Source: Mucilaginibacter endophyticus (GTDB lineage: Bacteria; Bacteroidota; Bacteroidia; Sphingobacteriales; Sphingobacteriaceae). From it: a DNA stretch of 64,000 nucleotides. Shown here piece by piece: positions 36,118 through 44,355 of this stretch. The translations under genes were made by a program, and so were the position numbers. Where the stretch lies: contig NZ_QPCG01000001.1 of the NCBI RefSeq assembly GCF_003351025.1, positions 193,949-257,948 on the forward strand, written 5' to 3'. The first letter of the stretch is position 1. Each line of letters starts with the position of its first letter. The notes under the pieces are model-generated. The model searched no databases. It saw only the letters and a list, made by a program, of their open reading frames with translations, and was not told the origin of the DNA.

Positions 36118-36153
36118 AACAACAAAGGCTGCCATTGGCGGCCTTTGTTGTTT
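36118..36153 (+). terminator. Terminator after susD
   Basis: AACAACAAAGGC and GCCTTTGTTGTT form a 12-bp stem around an 11-nt loop, followed by T residues. Confidence 0.87.
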
Positions 36154-36274
36154 ATTAACGTTTGCCATCAAAAGCGGGTTAGGAGTTAAGGGAGAGATCA
36201 TTCATATTTAAGACTATTTAACAAATGGCGTTTATAAAACAGGCTATCTTAGTTTATATAATCTTAAACCTTTC

Positions 36275-37717
36275 ATGAAAATCAAATTTATCTTGCCCTT
36301 GTTTTTACTTTTTCTATTTCACAATCCAATTATTGCTCAGCAAAAACAGCCTGTTATTAAAATTGATAATGGGGTGAAGGTTAATAAGCATCCGGTTTCA
36401 CGCGGTCTTCTCAATGTATCCGACTTAAAACACGGAAATAATGAAGTGACTATATCCGGGAAACTTGTGAACTTTAATGACCGGGCTATACTATTTGACT
36501 ATTCTGAACTATCATATTTAAAGCCTTTTGAGAGTAACCTACAGATCATGCCTGATACAAACGGGTATTTCTCTGTCAAATTCAATTTAAAGGAAGCTAA
36601 CTATTTTTTTCTGGGACGAAATGAGCTTTATCTTTCGCCTGGTGACGTGCTGAATGTGGTTGTGGATTACAATGCACCCGAGAAATCCGTGTTGCATGGT
36701 GCCGGAGCCGAGGCCGATGATTACCTGAAGACTGTACCGTTCCCCAAATCAGGTTCGTATTTGAATGGAGGTCTTAATATAAGGCGTACGCTAAGGCAAA
36801 CCCTGGATACGGTTTTGCAATTAGCCCAGGCACGGCGTGATAAACTTAAAGCTACCAAAAAGCTGCCAAAGGATTTTGCTGATATTGAAAAGGCACGTAT
36901 AGAGGCCGACCTATTTAGCAGCTTTAAATTGTTAGCCGGGTTTTTTATCAGGGGAAACAGGGTATCTGATAGTGAAAGGGACTCTGTGTTTGCTGAATCA
37001 AAAAAGCTGCTTGATCCCTTATGGGACAAATATGCTGTAAATCTCATGAAAGTCGACAATCTCAAACTTGAAGCATTCAGGAGTAATTATTACAGCATCC
37101 TCGATAGTTATAAAAGAAATCAAACCCCTGTTGACGCCCGGATAAAAGACTGGCAATATGCTTATGAGTTGGTTTATGAGATAAATCACATCGATGATAA
37201 AAAAGTGTTGGCTACCTTTTTACCTAAAATAGATTCGATAAAGAATAGCCGGTACAGGGAAGCAGCCCGCGAAACACTTAGCAACAAGCTGGAATTTACT
37301 ACCGGAGATCTGGCTGAGGATTTTACCGCTGTTGACGCCGATAATCGGCCGGTAAAACTGAGTAGTTTAAAAGGCAAGGTTATCTATATTGATCTTTGGG
37401 CTACATGGTGCGGCCCGTGTCTTGAAGAAATGCCCCGCTTTGAAAAATTAAAAAAACAATATGAAGGTAACCAGGATATTGCATTTGTTGCACTTAGTGT
37501 ATACGACAATAAAAAGCTATGGAAAGATTATTTAAAAAGAACTAATGCAAAAGGCGTGCAGCTATTTGCAGACATCATAACATTAAAACCTTATAAGGTA
37601 CTGTCAGTCCCGCGGAGTGTAATTATTGATAAGAATTTTAGAGTGGTGATGCTTTATGGCCCGCTGCCTTCAAATCCTGGCTTGAAAGATTATTTAGATA
37701 CACTTTTAAAGAAATGA
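36275..37717 (+). CDS. TlpA-like thioredoxin-fold protein with N-terminal DUF4369-like region
   Basis: 480 residues with a Sec signal peptide (about 1-21, IIAQ). Residues 50-140 are a beta domain of the type often found before TlpA domains in Bacteroidota, then a helical linker, then a thioredoxin fold from about 345. The redox motif WCGPC has Cys 379 and Cys 382, and the cis-Pro is in SVPRS (about 446). Such proteins reduce or exchange disulfides in the periplasm. It follows susCD by 180 bp but behind a terminator, so it is probably a separate unit. Confidence 0.88.
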   Translation: MKIKFILPLFLLFLFHNPIIAQQKQPVIKIDNGVKVNKHPVSRGLLNVSDLKHGNNEVTISGKLVNFNDRAILFDYSELSYLKPFESNLQIMPDTNGYFSVKFNLKEANYFFLGRNELYLSPGDVLNVVVDYNAPEKSVLHGAGAEADDYLKTVPFPKSGSYLNGGLNIRRTLRQTLDTVLQLAQARRDKLKATKKLPKDFADIEKARIEADLFSSFKLLAGFFIRGNRVSDSERDSVFAESKKLLDPLWDKYAVNLMKVDNLKLEAFRSNYYSILDSYKRNQTPVDARIKDWQYAYELVYEINHIDDKKVLATFLPKIDSIKNSRYREAARETLSNKLEFTTGDLAEDFTAVDADNRPVKLSSLKGKVIYIDLWATWCGPCLEEMPRFEKLKKQYEGNQDIAFVALSVYDNKKLWKDYLKRTNAKGVQLFADIITLKPYKVLSVPRSVIIDKNFRVVMLYGPLPSNPGLKDYLDTLLKK

Positions 37718-37790
37718 TCATAAAAATTGAAAGTCATTGATAGCGTTGAGTGTATAATCTTCAGAATCAAAAAATAATTCCTGCTCTCTC

Positions 37791-37821
37791 TTTGATATTC
37801 AAAACATTGTGATTATCTTTG
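37791..37821 (+). promoter_or_regulatory. Promoter of rpsU
   Basis: TTTG at 37791-37794, 19-bp spacer, TATCTTTG at 37814-37821: a full consensus match. The start site should lie about 37826-37828, so the leader is about 25 nt and consists mainly of the Shine-Dalgarno. Confidence 0.85.
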
Positions 37822-37830
37822 CCCTCCCTT

Positions 37831-37840
37831 GAAAGGAGGT
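37831..37840 (+). promoter_or_regulatory. Strong Shine-Dalgarno of rpsU
   Basis: GAAAGGAGGT is complementary over 10 nt to the 16S rRNA 3' end, 12 nt before the ATG at 37853. Most genes in this window have no such site. In Flavobacterium johnsoniae rpsU is known to keep an SD for autoregulation by bS21. Confidence 0.85.
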
Positions 37841-37852
37841 ATTTTAGGAATT

Positions 37853-38044
37853 ATGATCATTATTAACGTAAAAGACGGCGAATCATTAGATAAAGCATTG
37901 AAACGCTTCAAAAAGAAATTCGAAAAAACAGGTGTTTTAAGAGAACTACGTAGTCGTCAGGCTTTCGAAAAAAAATCTGTAACCCGTCGTCATGTTGTTA
38001 AACATGCTATCTACAAACAGACATTGAATCAAGAAACTGTTTAA
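37853..38044 (+). CDS. rpsU: 30S ribosomal protein bS21
   Basis: 63 residues starting MIIINVKDGESLDKALKRF, the bS21 pattern. In Bacteroidia, bS21 with bS6 and bS18 buries the anti-Shine-Dalgarno end of 16S rRNA, with a Tyr stacking on it; Tyr 54 here (HAIYKQ) is at the expected place. ATG 37853 was chosen over an upstream in-frame codon at 37829, because the latter would put the SD inside the gene. The SD and short leader suggest that ribosomes lacking bS21 translate this mRNA best, a feedback loop. Followed by a terminator that ends at the xerC ATG. Confidence 0.93.
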   Translation: MIIINVKDGESLDKALKRFKKKFEKTGVLRELRSRQAFEKKSVTRRHVVKHAIYKQTLNQETV

Positions 38045-38078
38045 TTGTAAAATTTTATAGTTTTCTTAACACTATATT

Positions 38079-38124
38079 AAAACTATTTGTACATTCATAA
38101 TCCCGGATGTATAAATAGTTTTTT
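38079..38124 (+). terminator. Terminator/attenuator between rpsU and xerC
   Basis: AAAACTATTTGTACAT (38079-38094) pairs with ATGTATAAATAGTTTT (38107-38122), followed by T residues that directly abut the xerC ATG at 38125. It can end the rpsU message and would also fold over the xerC start on read-through. Confidence 0.75.
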
Positions 38125-39036
38125 ATGTTTTTAGAGCGTTTTATCCAGTACATCAAGTATGAAAAGCGGTATTCAGTCCATACTGTGTCCGCGTATCAGT
38201 CAGACCTGGATCAGTTTGTGCGCTTTTTAAACAATCCCGGCGGTGCCAATCCTGGGCCCGAGCCGGTTATCACCCATCCATCGCAGGTAAGCTATCATGA
38301 CATCCGTAACTGGATGGTTGAGTTGCTTGACCAAAAACTTACTGGCCGTTCTGTTAACCGGAAAATGGCTACGCTGCGCAAGTACTTTAAATTTTTACTG
38401 CAGGAAGGCATCGTTGAAACTAATCCGACATCGCGTATCCATTCACAAAAAATTGCCAAAACCCTGCCCGTGGTGGTTGAAGATGCTCGTTTAACAAAAA
38501 TGTTAGATAGCGATGACGTTTTTACAAACGACTTTCCGGGGCTGCGCGATAAACTTGTTATTGAGATGTTGTTTGGCACCGGTATACGCCTTGCCGAATT
38601 GTTAGGCATTAAAGAACAGGATCTTAACCTTGATGGGGGAGTAGTGAAGGTATTGGGGAAACGTAATAAAGAACGTATCATTCCTATCAATAACGAGCTG
38701 AAGATCCTGTTGCCTCAATATTTGGAGTTAAAGAAAAATCAAAATTTTAATAACAATTCCTTTACATTTATCGTTACAAATAAAGGAGCCGATGCTTATC
38801 CGAAATTGATTTATTTAATAGTGCAGAAATACCTATCCAACATATCAACTCAAAATAAACGGAGCCCTCACGTGCTCAGGCACACGTTTGCAACCACCAT
38901 GCTAAACAACGGGGCCGACTTAAATTCAATTAAAGAACTTTTGGGCCATGCTAACCTCAGCGCTACCCAAATTTACACGCACAACTCAGTTGAACGACTA
39001 AAATCTATTTATAAACTCGCCCATCCAAAGGCTTAA
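38125..39036 (+). CDS. xerC: Site-specific tyrosine recombinase XerC/XerD
   Basis: 303 residues: N-terminal SAM-like domain (about 1-100) and catalytic domain. Catalytic residues are all present: R155 in GTGIRLAELLG, H249 and R252 in HVLRHTFA, H275 in LLGHANLSATQ and the nucleophile Y284 in IYTH. With a partner it resolves chromosome dimers at dif. Full length and embedded between rpsU and hpf, it is the housekeeping enzyme and not a phage integrase. XerC versus XerD is chosen by context only. Confidence 0.9.
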   Translation: MFLERFIQYIKYEKRYSVHTVSAYQSDLDQFVRFLNNPGGANPGPEPVITHPSQVSYHDIRNWMVELLDQKLTGRSVNRKMATLRKYFKFLLQEGIVETNPTSRIHSQKIAKTLPVVVEDARLTKMLDSDDVFTNDFPGLRDKLVIEMLFGTGIRLAELLGIKEQDLNLDGGVVKVLGKRNKERIIPINNELKILLPQYLELKKNQNFNNNSFTFIVTNKGADAYPKLIYLIVQKYLSNISTQNKRSPHVLRHTFATTMLNNGADLNSIKELLGHANLSATQIYTHNSVERLKSIYKLAHPKA

Positions 39037-39044
39037 AAAGGAGG
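39035..39044 (+). promoter_or_regulatory. Shine-Dalgarno of hpf
   Basis: AAAAAGGAGG ends 4 nt before the hpf ATG. It is the second clear SD in the window, beginning in the last bases of xerC. Confidence 0.75.
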
Positions 39045-39048
39045 AAAC

Positions 39049-39396
39049 ATGAAAATTACAGTGCAGTCAATTCATTTCACCGCAGACAGGAAACTTTTAG
39101 ATTTTATTCAGAAAAAGGCAGATAAGCTTGATACGTTTTATGATCATATTATTAGCGGTGAGGTTTACTTAAAGCTTGAGAATGTGGAAGATGAATGTAA
39201 TAAGATAACGGAGATCAAATTATTGCTACCAGGAAACCAGATCTTCGCTAAAGAGAAATGTAAGAGTTTTGAGGAAGCTACCGACCTGGCAGTTGAGAGC
39301 CTGAGGAAGCAAATTGAGAAGCATAAACAAAAGAAAGCCATTGCTGATGCTACGGCCAAAAAAGCTGTTTTAACGGCAGCAGAGGACGGTTTTTAG
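39049..39396 (+). CDS. hpf: Ribosome hibernation-promoting factor (HPF/YfiA family)
   Basis: 115 residues, the short form, with the beta-alpha-beta-beta-beta-alpha fold: MKITVQSIHFTADRKLLDFIQKKADKLDTFYD, then VYLKLEN and IKLLLPGNQIFAKEKCKSFEEATDLAVESLRKQI. HPF binds the 30S decoding region and silences ribosomes in stationary phase. It starts 12 bp after xerC and has a strong SD, unusual in this phylum. It is closed by a terminator just before the tRNA operon. Confidence 0.92.
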   Translation: MKITVQSIHFTADRKLLDFIQKKADKLDTFYDHIISGEVYLKLENVEDECNKITEIKLLLPGNQIFAKEKCKSFEEATDLAVESLRKQIEKHKQKKAIADATAKKAVLTAAEDGF

Positions 39397-39422
39397 TGAT
39401 ATAGAGGGGCTTACATTGAGCC

Positions 39423-39459
39423 AAATTCGGCAGGTTTTTAGCCTGCCGAATTTTTTTTA
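39423..39459 (+). terminator. Terminator after hpf
   Basis: AATTCGGCAGG and CCTGCCGAATT form a perfect stem with a TTTTTAG loop and a run of T residues. Confidence 0.9.
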
Positions 39460-39467
39460 TAAAAAAT

Positions 39468-39497
39468 TTTGACGTGGTGTTATTTTTTGTAGATTTG
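39468..39497 (+). promoter_or_regulatory. Promoter P1 of the tRNA-tuf operon
   Basis: TTTG at 39468-39471, 18-bp spacer, TAGATTTG at 39490-39497. Confidence 0.75.
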
Positions 39498-39571
39498 CAG
39501 TCCCTTTCGGGGAGGTATTTAACGCCTCAAAAAAAAGTTAAAATAGTTCTTTAAAATATCAAAAAGCTTAT

Positions 39572-39579
39572 TACTTTTG
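39572..39579 (+). promoter_or_regulatory. Possible second promoter (-7 box) of the tRNA-tuf operon
   Basis: TACTTTTG fits TAnnTTTG and is followed by GC-containing GCGCTCC. No matching -33 box is seen. It lies 60 bp before the first tRNA. Confidence 0.45.
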
Positions 39580-39639
39580 CGCTCCGTTACCGAAAGCCAC
39601 ACACGGTTTAAAATAACGAAAAGGCAAATTTAAATATAA

Positions 39640-39712
<73 letters not shown>

Positions 39713-39778
39713 CAGTTTTTTTCGGAAAGATAATGTTTAGCTTCAATTTTGGACATTGTTAATCCGGGATAAACTACT

Positions 39779-39859
39779 GGGGGGATACCAGAGCGGTCAA
39801 ATGGGACGGACTGTAAATCCGTTGCTTCGGCTACGAAGGTTCGAATCCTTCTCCCCCCA
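39779..39859 (+). tRNA. tRNA-Tyr (GTA)
   Basis: Class II tRNA with a long variable arm: acceptor GGGGGGA/TCCCCCC, anticodon loop CTGTAAA (anticodon GTA), T arm AAGGTTCGAATCCTT. Confidence 0.97.
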
Positions 39860-39870
39860 CATATTAAGTA

Positions 39871-39920
39871 GGCAGTTTATAGTTCGCGGTTAGTGTAAAG
39901 CTAACGGGATTGTAAACTGC
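39871..39920 (+). repeat. Heptad-patterned hairpin between tRNA-Tyr and tRNA-Gly
   Basis: GCAGTTTA (39872-39879) pairs with TAAACTGC (39913-39920) and GTTAG with CTAAC inside. The sequence divides into 7-mers GGCAGTT, TATAGTT, CGCGGTT, AGTGTAA, AGCTAAC, GGGATTG, TAAACTG. Confidence 0.45.
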
Positions 39921-39999
39921 TGACTTGATTAAGGAGGTTTGAGGAATGAACTTTTGGTACTTAACAAGTGCTGGAAATAACAAACTAAAAGCTTAACAA

Positions 40000-40072
40000 G
40001 CGGAAGTAGCTCAGTTGGTAGAGCGATAGCCTTCCAAGCTATAGGTCGCGAGTTCGAACCTCGTCTTCCGCT
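40000..40072 (+). tRNA. tRNA-Gly (TCC)
   Basis: Acceptor GCGGAAG/CTTCCGC, anticodon stem ATAGC/GCTAT with loop CTTCCAA (anticodon TCC), T arm GCGAGTTCGAACCTCGT. Confidence 0.97.
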
Positions 40073-40077
40073 CGGTT

Positions 40078-40140
40078 GCAGATAGCAGTAGGCCGTAAGC
40101 AGTAAAGTAACTGCAAGCAAACAACTGATAGCTGTAAACT
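40078..40140 (+). repeat. Heptad-patterned hairpin between tRNA-Gly and tRNA-Thr
   Basis: The left arm is four 7-mers (GCAGATA, GCAGTAG, GCCGTAA, GCAGTAA; 40078-40105). The right arm (AACTGCA, AGCAAAC, AACTGAT, AGCTGTA) is partly complementary, e.g. GCAGT/ACTGC. Confidence 0.45.
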
Positions 40141-40157
40141 AAAAAAAAAGAAAATAA

Positions 40158-40229
<72 letters not shown>

Positions 40230-40289
40230 CGGTGTTATTGAAACATTACATATAAAGTTAAAATTAACCTACAAAATAATTTATAGATC

Positions 40290-41477
40290 ATGGCAAAAGA
40301 AAAGTTTGACCGCAGTAAACCGCACTTAAACATCGGTACAATCGGTCACGTTGACCACGGTAAAACAACCCTTACCGCAGCTATCACTAAAGTTTTGGCT
40401 GATGCAGGTTTATCAGAAGCTCGTTCATTTGATTCAATTGACTCGGCTCCTGAAGAAAAAGAACGTGGTATTACCATCAACACTGCCCACGTTGAATATT
40501 CAACAGCTAACCGTCACTACGCACACGTTGACTGTCCAGGTCACGCGGATTACGTGAAAAACATGGTTACTGGTGCTGCCCAAATGGACGGTGCAATCAT
40601 CGTAGTTGCTGCAACTGATGGTCCGATGCCACAAACTCGTGAGCACATCCTGTTAGCTCGTCAGGTAGGTGTACCTGCACTTGTTGTTTTCATGAACAAA
40701 GTTGACATGGTTGATGATCCGGAATTATTAGAGTTAGTAGAAATGGAAGTTCGTGAATTATTATCATTCTACGAATTCCCAGGTGATGATATTCCAGTTA
40801 TCCAGGGTTCTGCATTAGGTGGTCTTAACGGCGATCCTACCTGGGTTGGTAAAATCATGGAGTTGATGGATGCTGTTGATAGCTACATCCCAATCCCTCC
40901 ACGTTTGACAGATCTTCCTTTCTTAATGCCTGTTGAAGACGTATTCTCAATCACTGGTCGTGGTACTGTTGCTACTGGTCGTATTGAGCGTGGTGTAATC
41001 AACTCAGGTGAGCAAGTTGACATCCTTGGTATGGGTGCTGAAAACTTGAAATCAACTGTAACTGGTGTTGAGATGTTCCGTAAGATCCTTGATCGCGGTG
41101 AAGCTGGTGACAACGTAGGTTTATTGTTACGTGGTATTGAGAAAACTGATATCCGTCGTGGTATGGTTATCTGCAAACCAGGTTCAGTAACTCCTCACAC
41201 CGATTTCAAAGCAGAAGTTTACGTATTATCAAAAGCAGAAGGTGGCCGTCACACTCCATTCTTCAACAAATACCGTCCGCAATTCTATTTCCGTACCACT
41301 GACGTTACTGGTGAGATTTCATTAGAACCAGGTGTAGAAATGGTTATGCCAGGTGATAACGTTACAATCACTGTAAAGTTGATCAACGCTATCGCAATGG
41401 AAAAAGGCTTACGTTTCGCTATCCGTGAAGGTGGTCGTACCGTAGGTGCTGGTCAGGTAACTGAAATCTTGAAATAA
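40290..41477 (+). CDS. tuf: Elongation factor Tu
   Basis: 395 residues, full length. EF-Tu delivers aminoacyl-tRNA to the ribosome. The P loop GHVDHGKT (19-26), the [12 protein letters not shown] switch region and NKVD are all seen, followed by the two beta-barrel domains; it ends AGQVTEILK. It lies behind four tRNA genes in the classical tufB arrangement, with a terminator downstream. Confidence 0.98.
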   Translation: MAKEKFDRSKPHLNIGTIGHVDHGKTTLTAAITKVLADAGLSEARSFDSIDSAPEEKERGITINTAHVEYSTANRHYAHVDCPGHADYVKNMVTGAAQMDGAIIVVAATDGPMPQTREHILLARQVGVPALVVFMNKVDMVDDPELLELVEMEVRELLSFYEFPGDDIPVIQGSALGGLNGDPTWVGKIMELMDAVDSYIPIPPRLTDLPFLMPVEDVFSITGRGTVATGRIERGVINSGEQVDILGMGAENLKSTVTGVEMFRKILDRGEAGDNVGLLLRGIEKTDIRRGMVICKPGSVTPHTDFKAEVYVLSKAEGGRHTPFFNKYRPQFYFRTTDVTGEISLEPGVEMVMPGDNVTITVKLINAIAMEKGLRFAIREGGRTVGAGQVTEILK

Positions 41478-41506
41478 TTGATATTTCAATAAAAGGTTAA
41501 TTTGAA

Positions 41507-41546
41507 AACATAAGTTTAGCCTTCAACGGCAAACTTATGTTTTCTT
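41507..41546 (+). terminator. Terminator after tuf
   Basis: ACATAAGTTTAGCC pairs with GGCAAACTTATGT (one bulged A) around TTCAAC, followed by TTTTCTT. Confidence 0.85.
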
Positions 41547-41561
41547 ATTATAAAATAACAC

Positions 41562-41632
41562 ACGGGAATAGTTCAACGGTAGAATAGAGGTCTCCAAAAC
41601 CTTTGATCAGGGTTCGAATCCTTGTTCCCGTG
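41562..41632 (+). tRNA. tRNA-Trp (CCA)
   Basis: 71 nt. Acceptor ACGGGAA/TTCCCGT, anticodon loop CTCCAAA (anticodon CCA), T arm CAGGGTTCGAATCCTTG, discriminator G. It ends 18 bp before secE and is probably co-transcribed with it. Confidence 0.96.
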
Positions 41633-41650
41633 CTTAAGCACAATATAAAA

Positions 41651-41845
41651 ATGGCAGGCGTAGCTGAATATATTAAAGAGTCATACATCGAGTTAACCGA
41701 AAAGGTTACCTGGCCTACATGGCGCGAGCTGCAAAGCAGCGCTGTTTTGGTATTGGTTGCCGCTGTAATTATTGCGCTGGTTATCTTAGGTATGGACCAG
41801 ATCATTAATTATTTGCTTAAACTGTTTTACACATCACTAACATAA
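41651..41845 (+). CDS. secE: Preprotein translocase subunit SecE
   Basis: 64 residues: the amphipathic helix ending in the family motif VTWPTWRE followed by a single membrane helix (about 33-55). SecE clamps SecY in the SecYEG channel. ATG 41651 was chosen; the frame is open further upstream, but that part lies inside tRNA-Trp. nusG follows by 17 bp. Confidence 0.94.
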   Translation: MAGVAEYIKESYIELTEKVTWPTWRELQSSAVLVLVAAVIIALVILGMDQIINYLLKLFYTSLT

Positions 41846-41862
41846 TATCAGGGGAGAAGCAG

Positions 41863-42405
41863 ATGAGTGATCAATTGAAATGGTATGTAGTTAGGGCTAT
41901 TAGTGGTAAGGAAAAAAAAGTTAAACAATATATCGATGCCGAAATTAGCCGTTTGGGCATCGGTCATTTGGTACCACAGGTATTAATACCTACTGAAAAG
42001 TATTACCAAATGCGCGATGGAAAGAAGATAGCTAAAGAGCGTAACTACTTTCCTGGCTATGTGTTGATGGAAGCTGTTTTAGATGGCGAAACCGAACACA
42101 TTATCAAAAACATAAACAGCGTAATAGGTTTCCTGGGTGATAAAGCCGGAAATGCTATCCCGCTTCGCCAGTCAGAAGTTAACCGTATTTTAGGTAAGGT
42201 TGATGAGATGAGTGCCCAGGGTGAAACTATGAGCGTACCTTACTATGTAGGTGAGGCTGTTAAAGTTATGGACGGGCCTTTCAATGGTTTCAGCGGCGTT
42301 ATCGAAGAAGTTAACGAAGAGAAGAAGAAACTGAAAGTAATGGTAAAGATATTCGGGCGTCGTACGCCGCTTGAATTGAATTACATGCAGGTAGAAAAAG
42401 AATAG
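41863..42405 (+). CDS. nusG: Transcription termination/antitermination factor NusG
   Basis: 180 residues: NGN domain ([29 protein letters not shown]) and C-terminal KOW domain ([22 protein letters not shown]). It binds RNA polymerase and links transcription with Rho and the ribosome. It is in the conserved secE-nusG-rplK order. Confidence 0.96.
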   Translation: MSDQLKWYVVRAISGKEKKVKQYIDAEISRLGIGHLVPQVLIPTEKYYQMRDGKKIAKERNYFPGYVLMEAVLDGETEHIIKNINSVIGFLGDKAGNAIPLRQSEVNRILGKVDEMSAQGETMSVPYYVGEAVKVMDGPFNGFSGVIEEVNEEKKKLKVMVKIFGRRTPLELNYMQVEKE

Positions 42406-42599
42406 TTTTTTTGTCATCTGTACCCGACTGGAAGGCGGGTATTATCACATGATAAATTAACAGGTAAAATATTAAATACAAAAGGTTTAAATATTAAGAA
42501 AGCGTTAAGTAAGCTAAAATTAATATCAAACCGTAAAAATCTTAAATGTTACTAAGCTTCCACGTACTAACATTGAGTTTATAATTAAAGTAAATTAAA

Positions 42600-43040
42600 A
42601 TGGCAAAAGAGATCGGTGCAATGGTTAAGCTGCAAGTTAAAGGCGGCGCCGCAAACCCATCACCACCAATTGGCCCTGCATTGGGTGCAAAAGGTGTGAA
42701 CATCATGGAGTTTTGCAAACAATTTAATGCACGCACCCAGGACAAAGCTGGAAAAGTATTGCCTGTTTTGATTACTGTTTATGTTGACAAATCATTCGAA
42801 TTTATCATCAAAACCCCTCCCGTTGCTATCCAGTTATTGGAAGCTACCGGTTTAAAGAGTGGTTCTGCTGAGCCTAACCGTAAAAAAGTTGCCAGTGTTA
42901 ACTGGGAACAGGTTGAGACTATAGCAAAAGATAAAATGGTTGACTTGAACGCGTTCACAGTTGAATCGGCCATGAAAATGGTGGCAGGTACTGCCCGCAG
43001 CATGGGAATTACCGTATCAGGTACAGCTCCCTGGAATTAA
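42600..43040 (+). CDS. rplK: 50S ribosomal protein uL11
   Basis: 146 residues with the conserved [25 protein letters not shown] start and a C-terminal rRNA-binding domain ([15 protein letters not shown]). uL11 forms the stalk base with the GTPase-associated rRNA. A 194-bp leader precedes it, holding a small hairpin TACCCG/CGGGTA at about 42420-42440. Confidence 0.97.
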   Translation: MAKEIGAMVKLQVKGGAANPSPPIGPALGAKGVNIMEFCKQFNARTQDKAGKVLPVLITVYVDKSFEFIIKTPPVAIQLLEATGLKSGSAEPNRKKVASVNWEQVETIAKDKMVDLNAFTVESAMKMVAGTARSMGITVSGTAPWN

Positions 43041-43068
43041 TTAATTTATACAAATCAGTTTAAAGACA

Positions 43069-43767
43069 GTGGCAAGATTAACAAAAAATCAAAAAGTGGC
43101 ACTCTCCAAAATTGAGGCAAACAAATCGTACACATTAGAAGCTGCATCAGCTTTGGTAAAGGAATTAACCTTAACTAAATTTGATTCATCAGTTGATATA
43201 GACGTTCGTTTAGGTGTTGACCCGCGTAAAGCCAATCAAATGGTGCGTGGTATTGCAACATTGCCTCATGGAACCGGTAAAACTGTACGTGTATTAGTAC
43301 TTTGTACTCCTGATAAGGAGCAAGAAGCTAAAGACGCTGGTGCAGATTACGTAGGTTTGGATGATTATATTGCCAAGATTGAAGGCGGATGGACTGATGT
43401 TGATATTATCATCACTATGCCAAGTGTTATGGCTAAAGTTGGTCGTTTGGGTCGTATTTTAGGCCCGCGTAACCTTATGCCAAACCCTAAATCAGGTACA
43501 GTTACCCCAGAAGTTGGTAAAGCTGTAACTGAGGTAAAAGGTGGTAAAATCGATTTCAAGGTTGACAAAACCGGTATCATCCACACCTCAATAGGAAAAG
43601 CATCTTTCTCTGCAGATAAAATTTATGAGAATGCATTAGAAGTATTGCAAACAATCTCTAAATTAAAACCTTCTGCAGCAAAAGGAACATATTTCAAGAG
43701 TATTCATATCTCTTCAACTATGTCGCCAGGAATTACAGTTGAAACTAAATCAGTAGCGGGGATCTAA
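43069..43767 (+). CDS. rplA: 50S ribosomal protein uL1
   Basis: 232 residues: [34 protein letters not shown] and [19 protein letters not shown] are the uL1 signatures. uL1 forms the mobile L1 stalk at the E site and in other bacteria represses its own operon. The start is GTG. rplJ begins 2 nt after the stop. Confidence 0.97.
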   Translation: MARLTKNQKVALSKIEANKSYTLEAASALVKELTLTKFDSSVDIDVRLGVDPRKANQMVRGIATLPHGTGKTVRVLVLCTPDKEQEAKDAGADYVGLDDYIAKIEGGWTDVDIIITMPSVMAKVGRLGRILGPRNLMPNPKSGTVTPEVGKAVTEVKGGKIDFKVDKTGIIHTSIGKASFSADKIYENALEVLQTISKLKPSAAKGTYFKSIHISSTMSPGITVETKSVAGI

Positions 43768-43769
43768 TC

Positions 43770-44288
43770 ATGAATAAAGAAGAAAAATACGACCTTGTTG
43801 TAGCCCTTACTGAGCAAATCAAAGAGTATGGTAATTTTTATATCACTGATACCTCTGATTTAACTGTAGCCAAGATCAACAATATCCGCCGTAAATGTTT
43901 CGAAAACGACATTACAATGCAGGTAACTAAAAATAGCTTGATTAAAAAAGCTATGGAAGCTGCTGGCGGTGATTTCAGCCCGATATTTGACGTGTTGAAA
44001 GGTTCATCATCAATCCTTTTCTCAAAATCAGCAACTGCACCAGCAAAGCTGATCAAACAATTAAGGAAAACAGGTGAGAAACCAATCTTAAAAGCAGCTT
44101 ATATTGATTCGGCAGTATTTATTGGTGATAACCAGTTAGATACTTTAACCAAGCTGAAATCGAAAGAACAATTGATCGGCGAGATTGTTGGCTTACTTCA
44201 ATCACCTGCCAAAAACGTTCTTTCTGCTCTTCAGTCAGGCGGAACAACAATTGCAGGCCTCGTAAAAACATTACAGGAAAGAGGTTAA
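43770..44288 (+). CDS. rplJ: 50S ribosomal protein uL10
   Basis: 172 residues of normal length. NNIRRKCFENDITMQVTKNSLIKKAMEA is the rRNA-binding part; the C-terminal helix carries bL12 dimers. The 2-nt spacing from rplA leaves no room for the usual L10-leader RNA in front of it. Confidence 0.96.
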   Translation: MNKEEKYDLVVALTEQIKEYGNFYITDTSDLTVAKINNIRRKCFENDITMQVTKNSLIKKAMEAAGGDFSPIFDVLKGSSSILFSKSATAPAKLIKQLRKTGEKPILKAAYIDSAVFIGDNQLDTLTKLKSKEQLIGEIVGLLQSPAKNVLSALQSGGTTIAGLVKTLQERG

Positions 44289-44355
44289 CGAACGCCTCGA
44301 TAATAAGGTTCGATAATAACAAACAAAAAGCATTAAAAGTAAAAATTTAAATAAA

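Noticed and set aside
37822..37839. CCTCC...GGAGG hairpin that could hide the rpsU SD
   Set aside because: The CCTCC half lies upstream of the expected transcription start, so it would not be in the mRNA.
38125..39036. XerC as a mobile-element integrase with nearby att sites
   Set aside because: Length, context with rpsU and hpf, and absence of phage or island genes point to the housekeeping recombinase, despite the tRNA genes nearby.
41846..41862. A Shine-Dalgarno before nusG (AGGGGAG)
   Set aside because: The match to the anti-SD is partial and much weaker than those of rpsU and hpf; it may be chance.
42406..42599. An L1-binding leader or riboswitch before rplK
   Set aside because: Only a 6-bp hairpin could be found; no recognisable L1-site or aptamer pattern.
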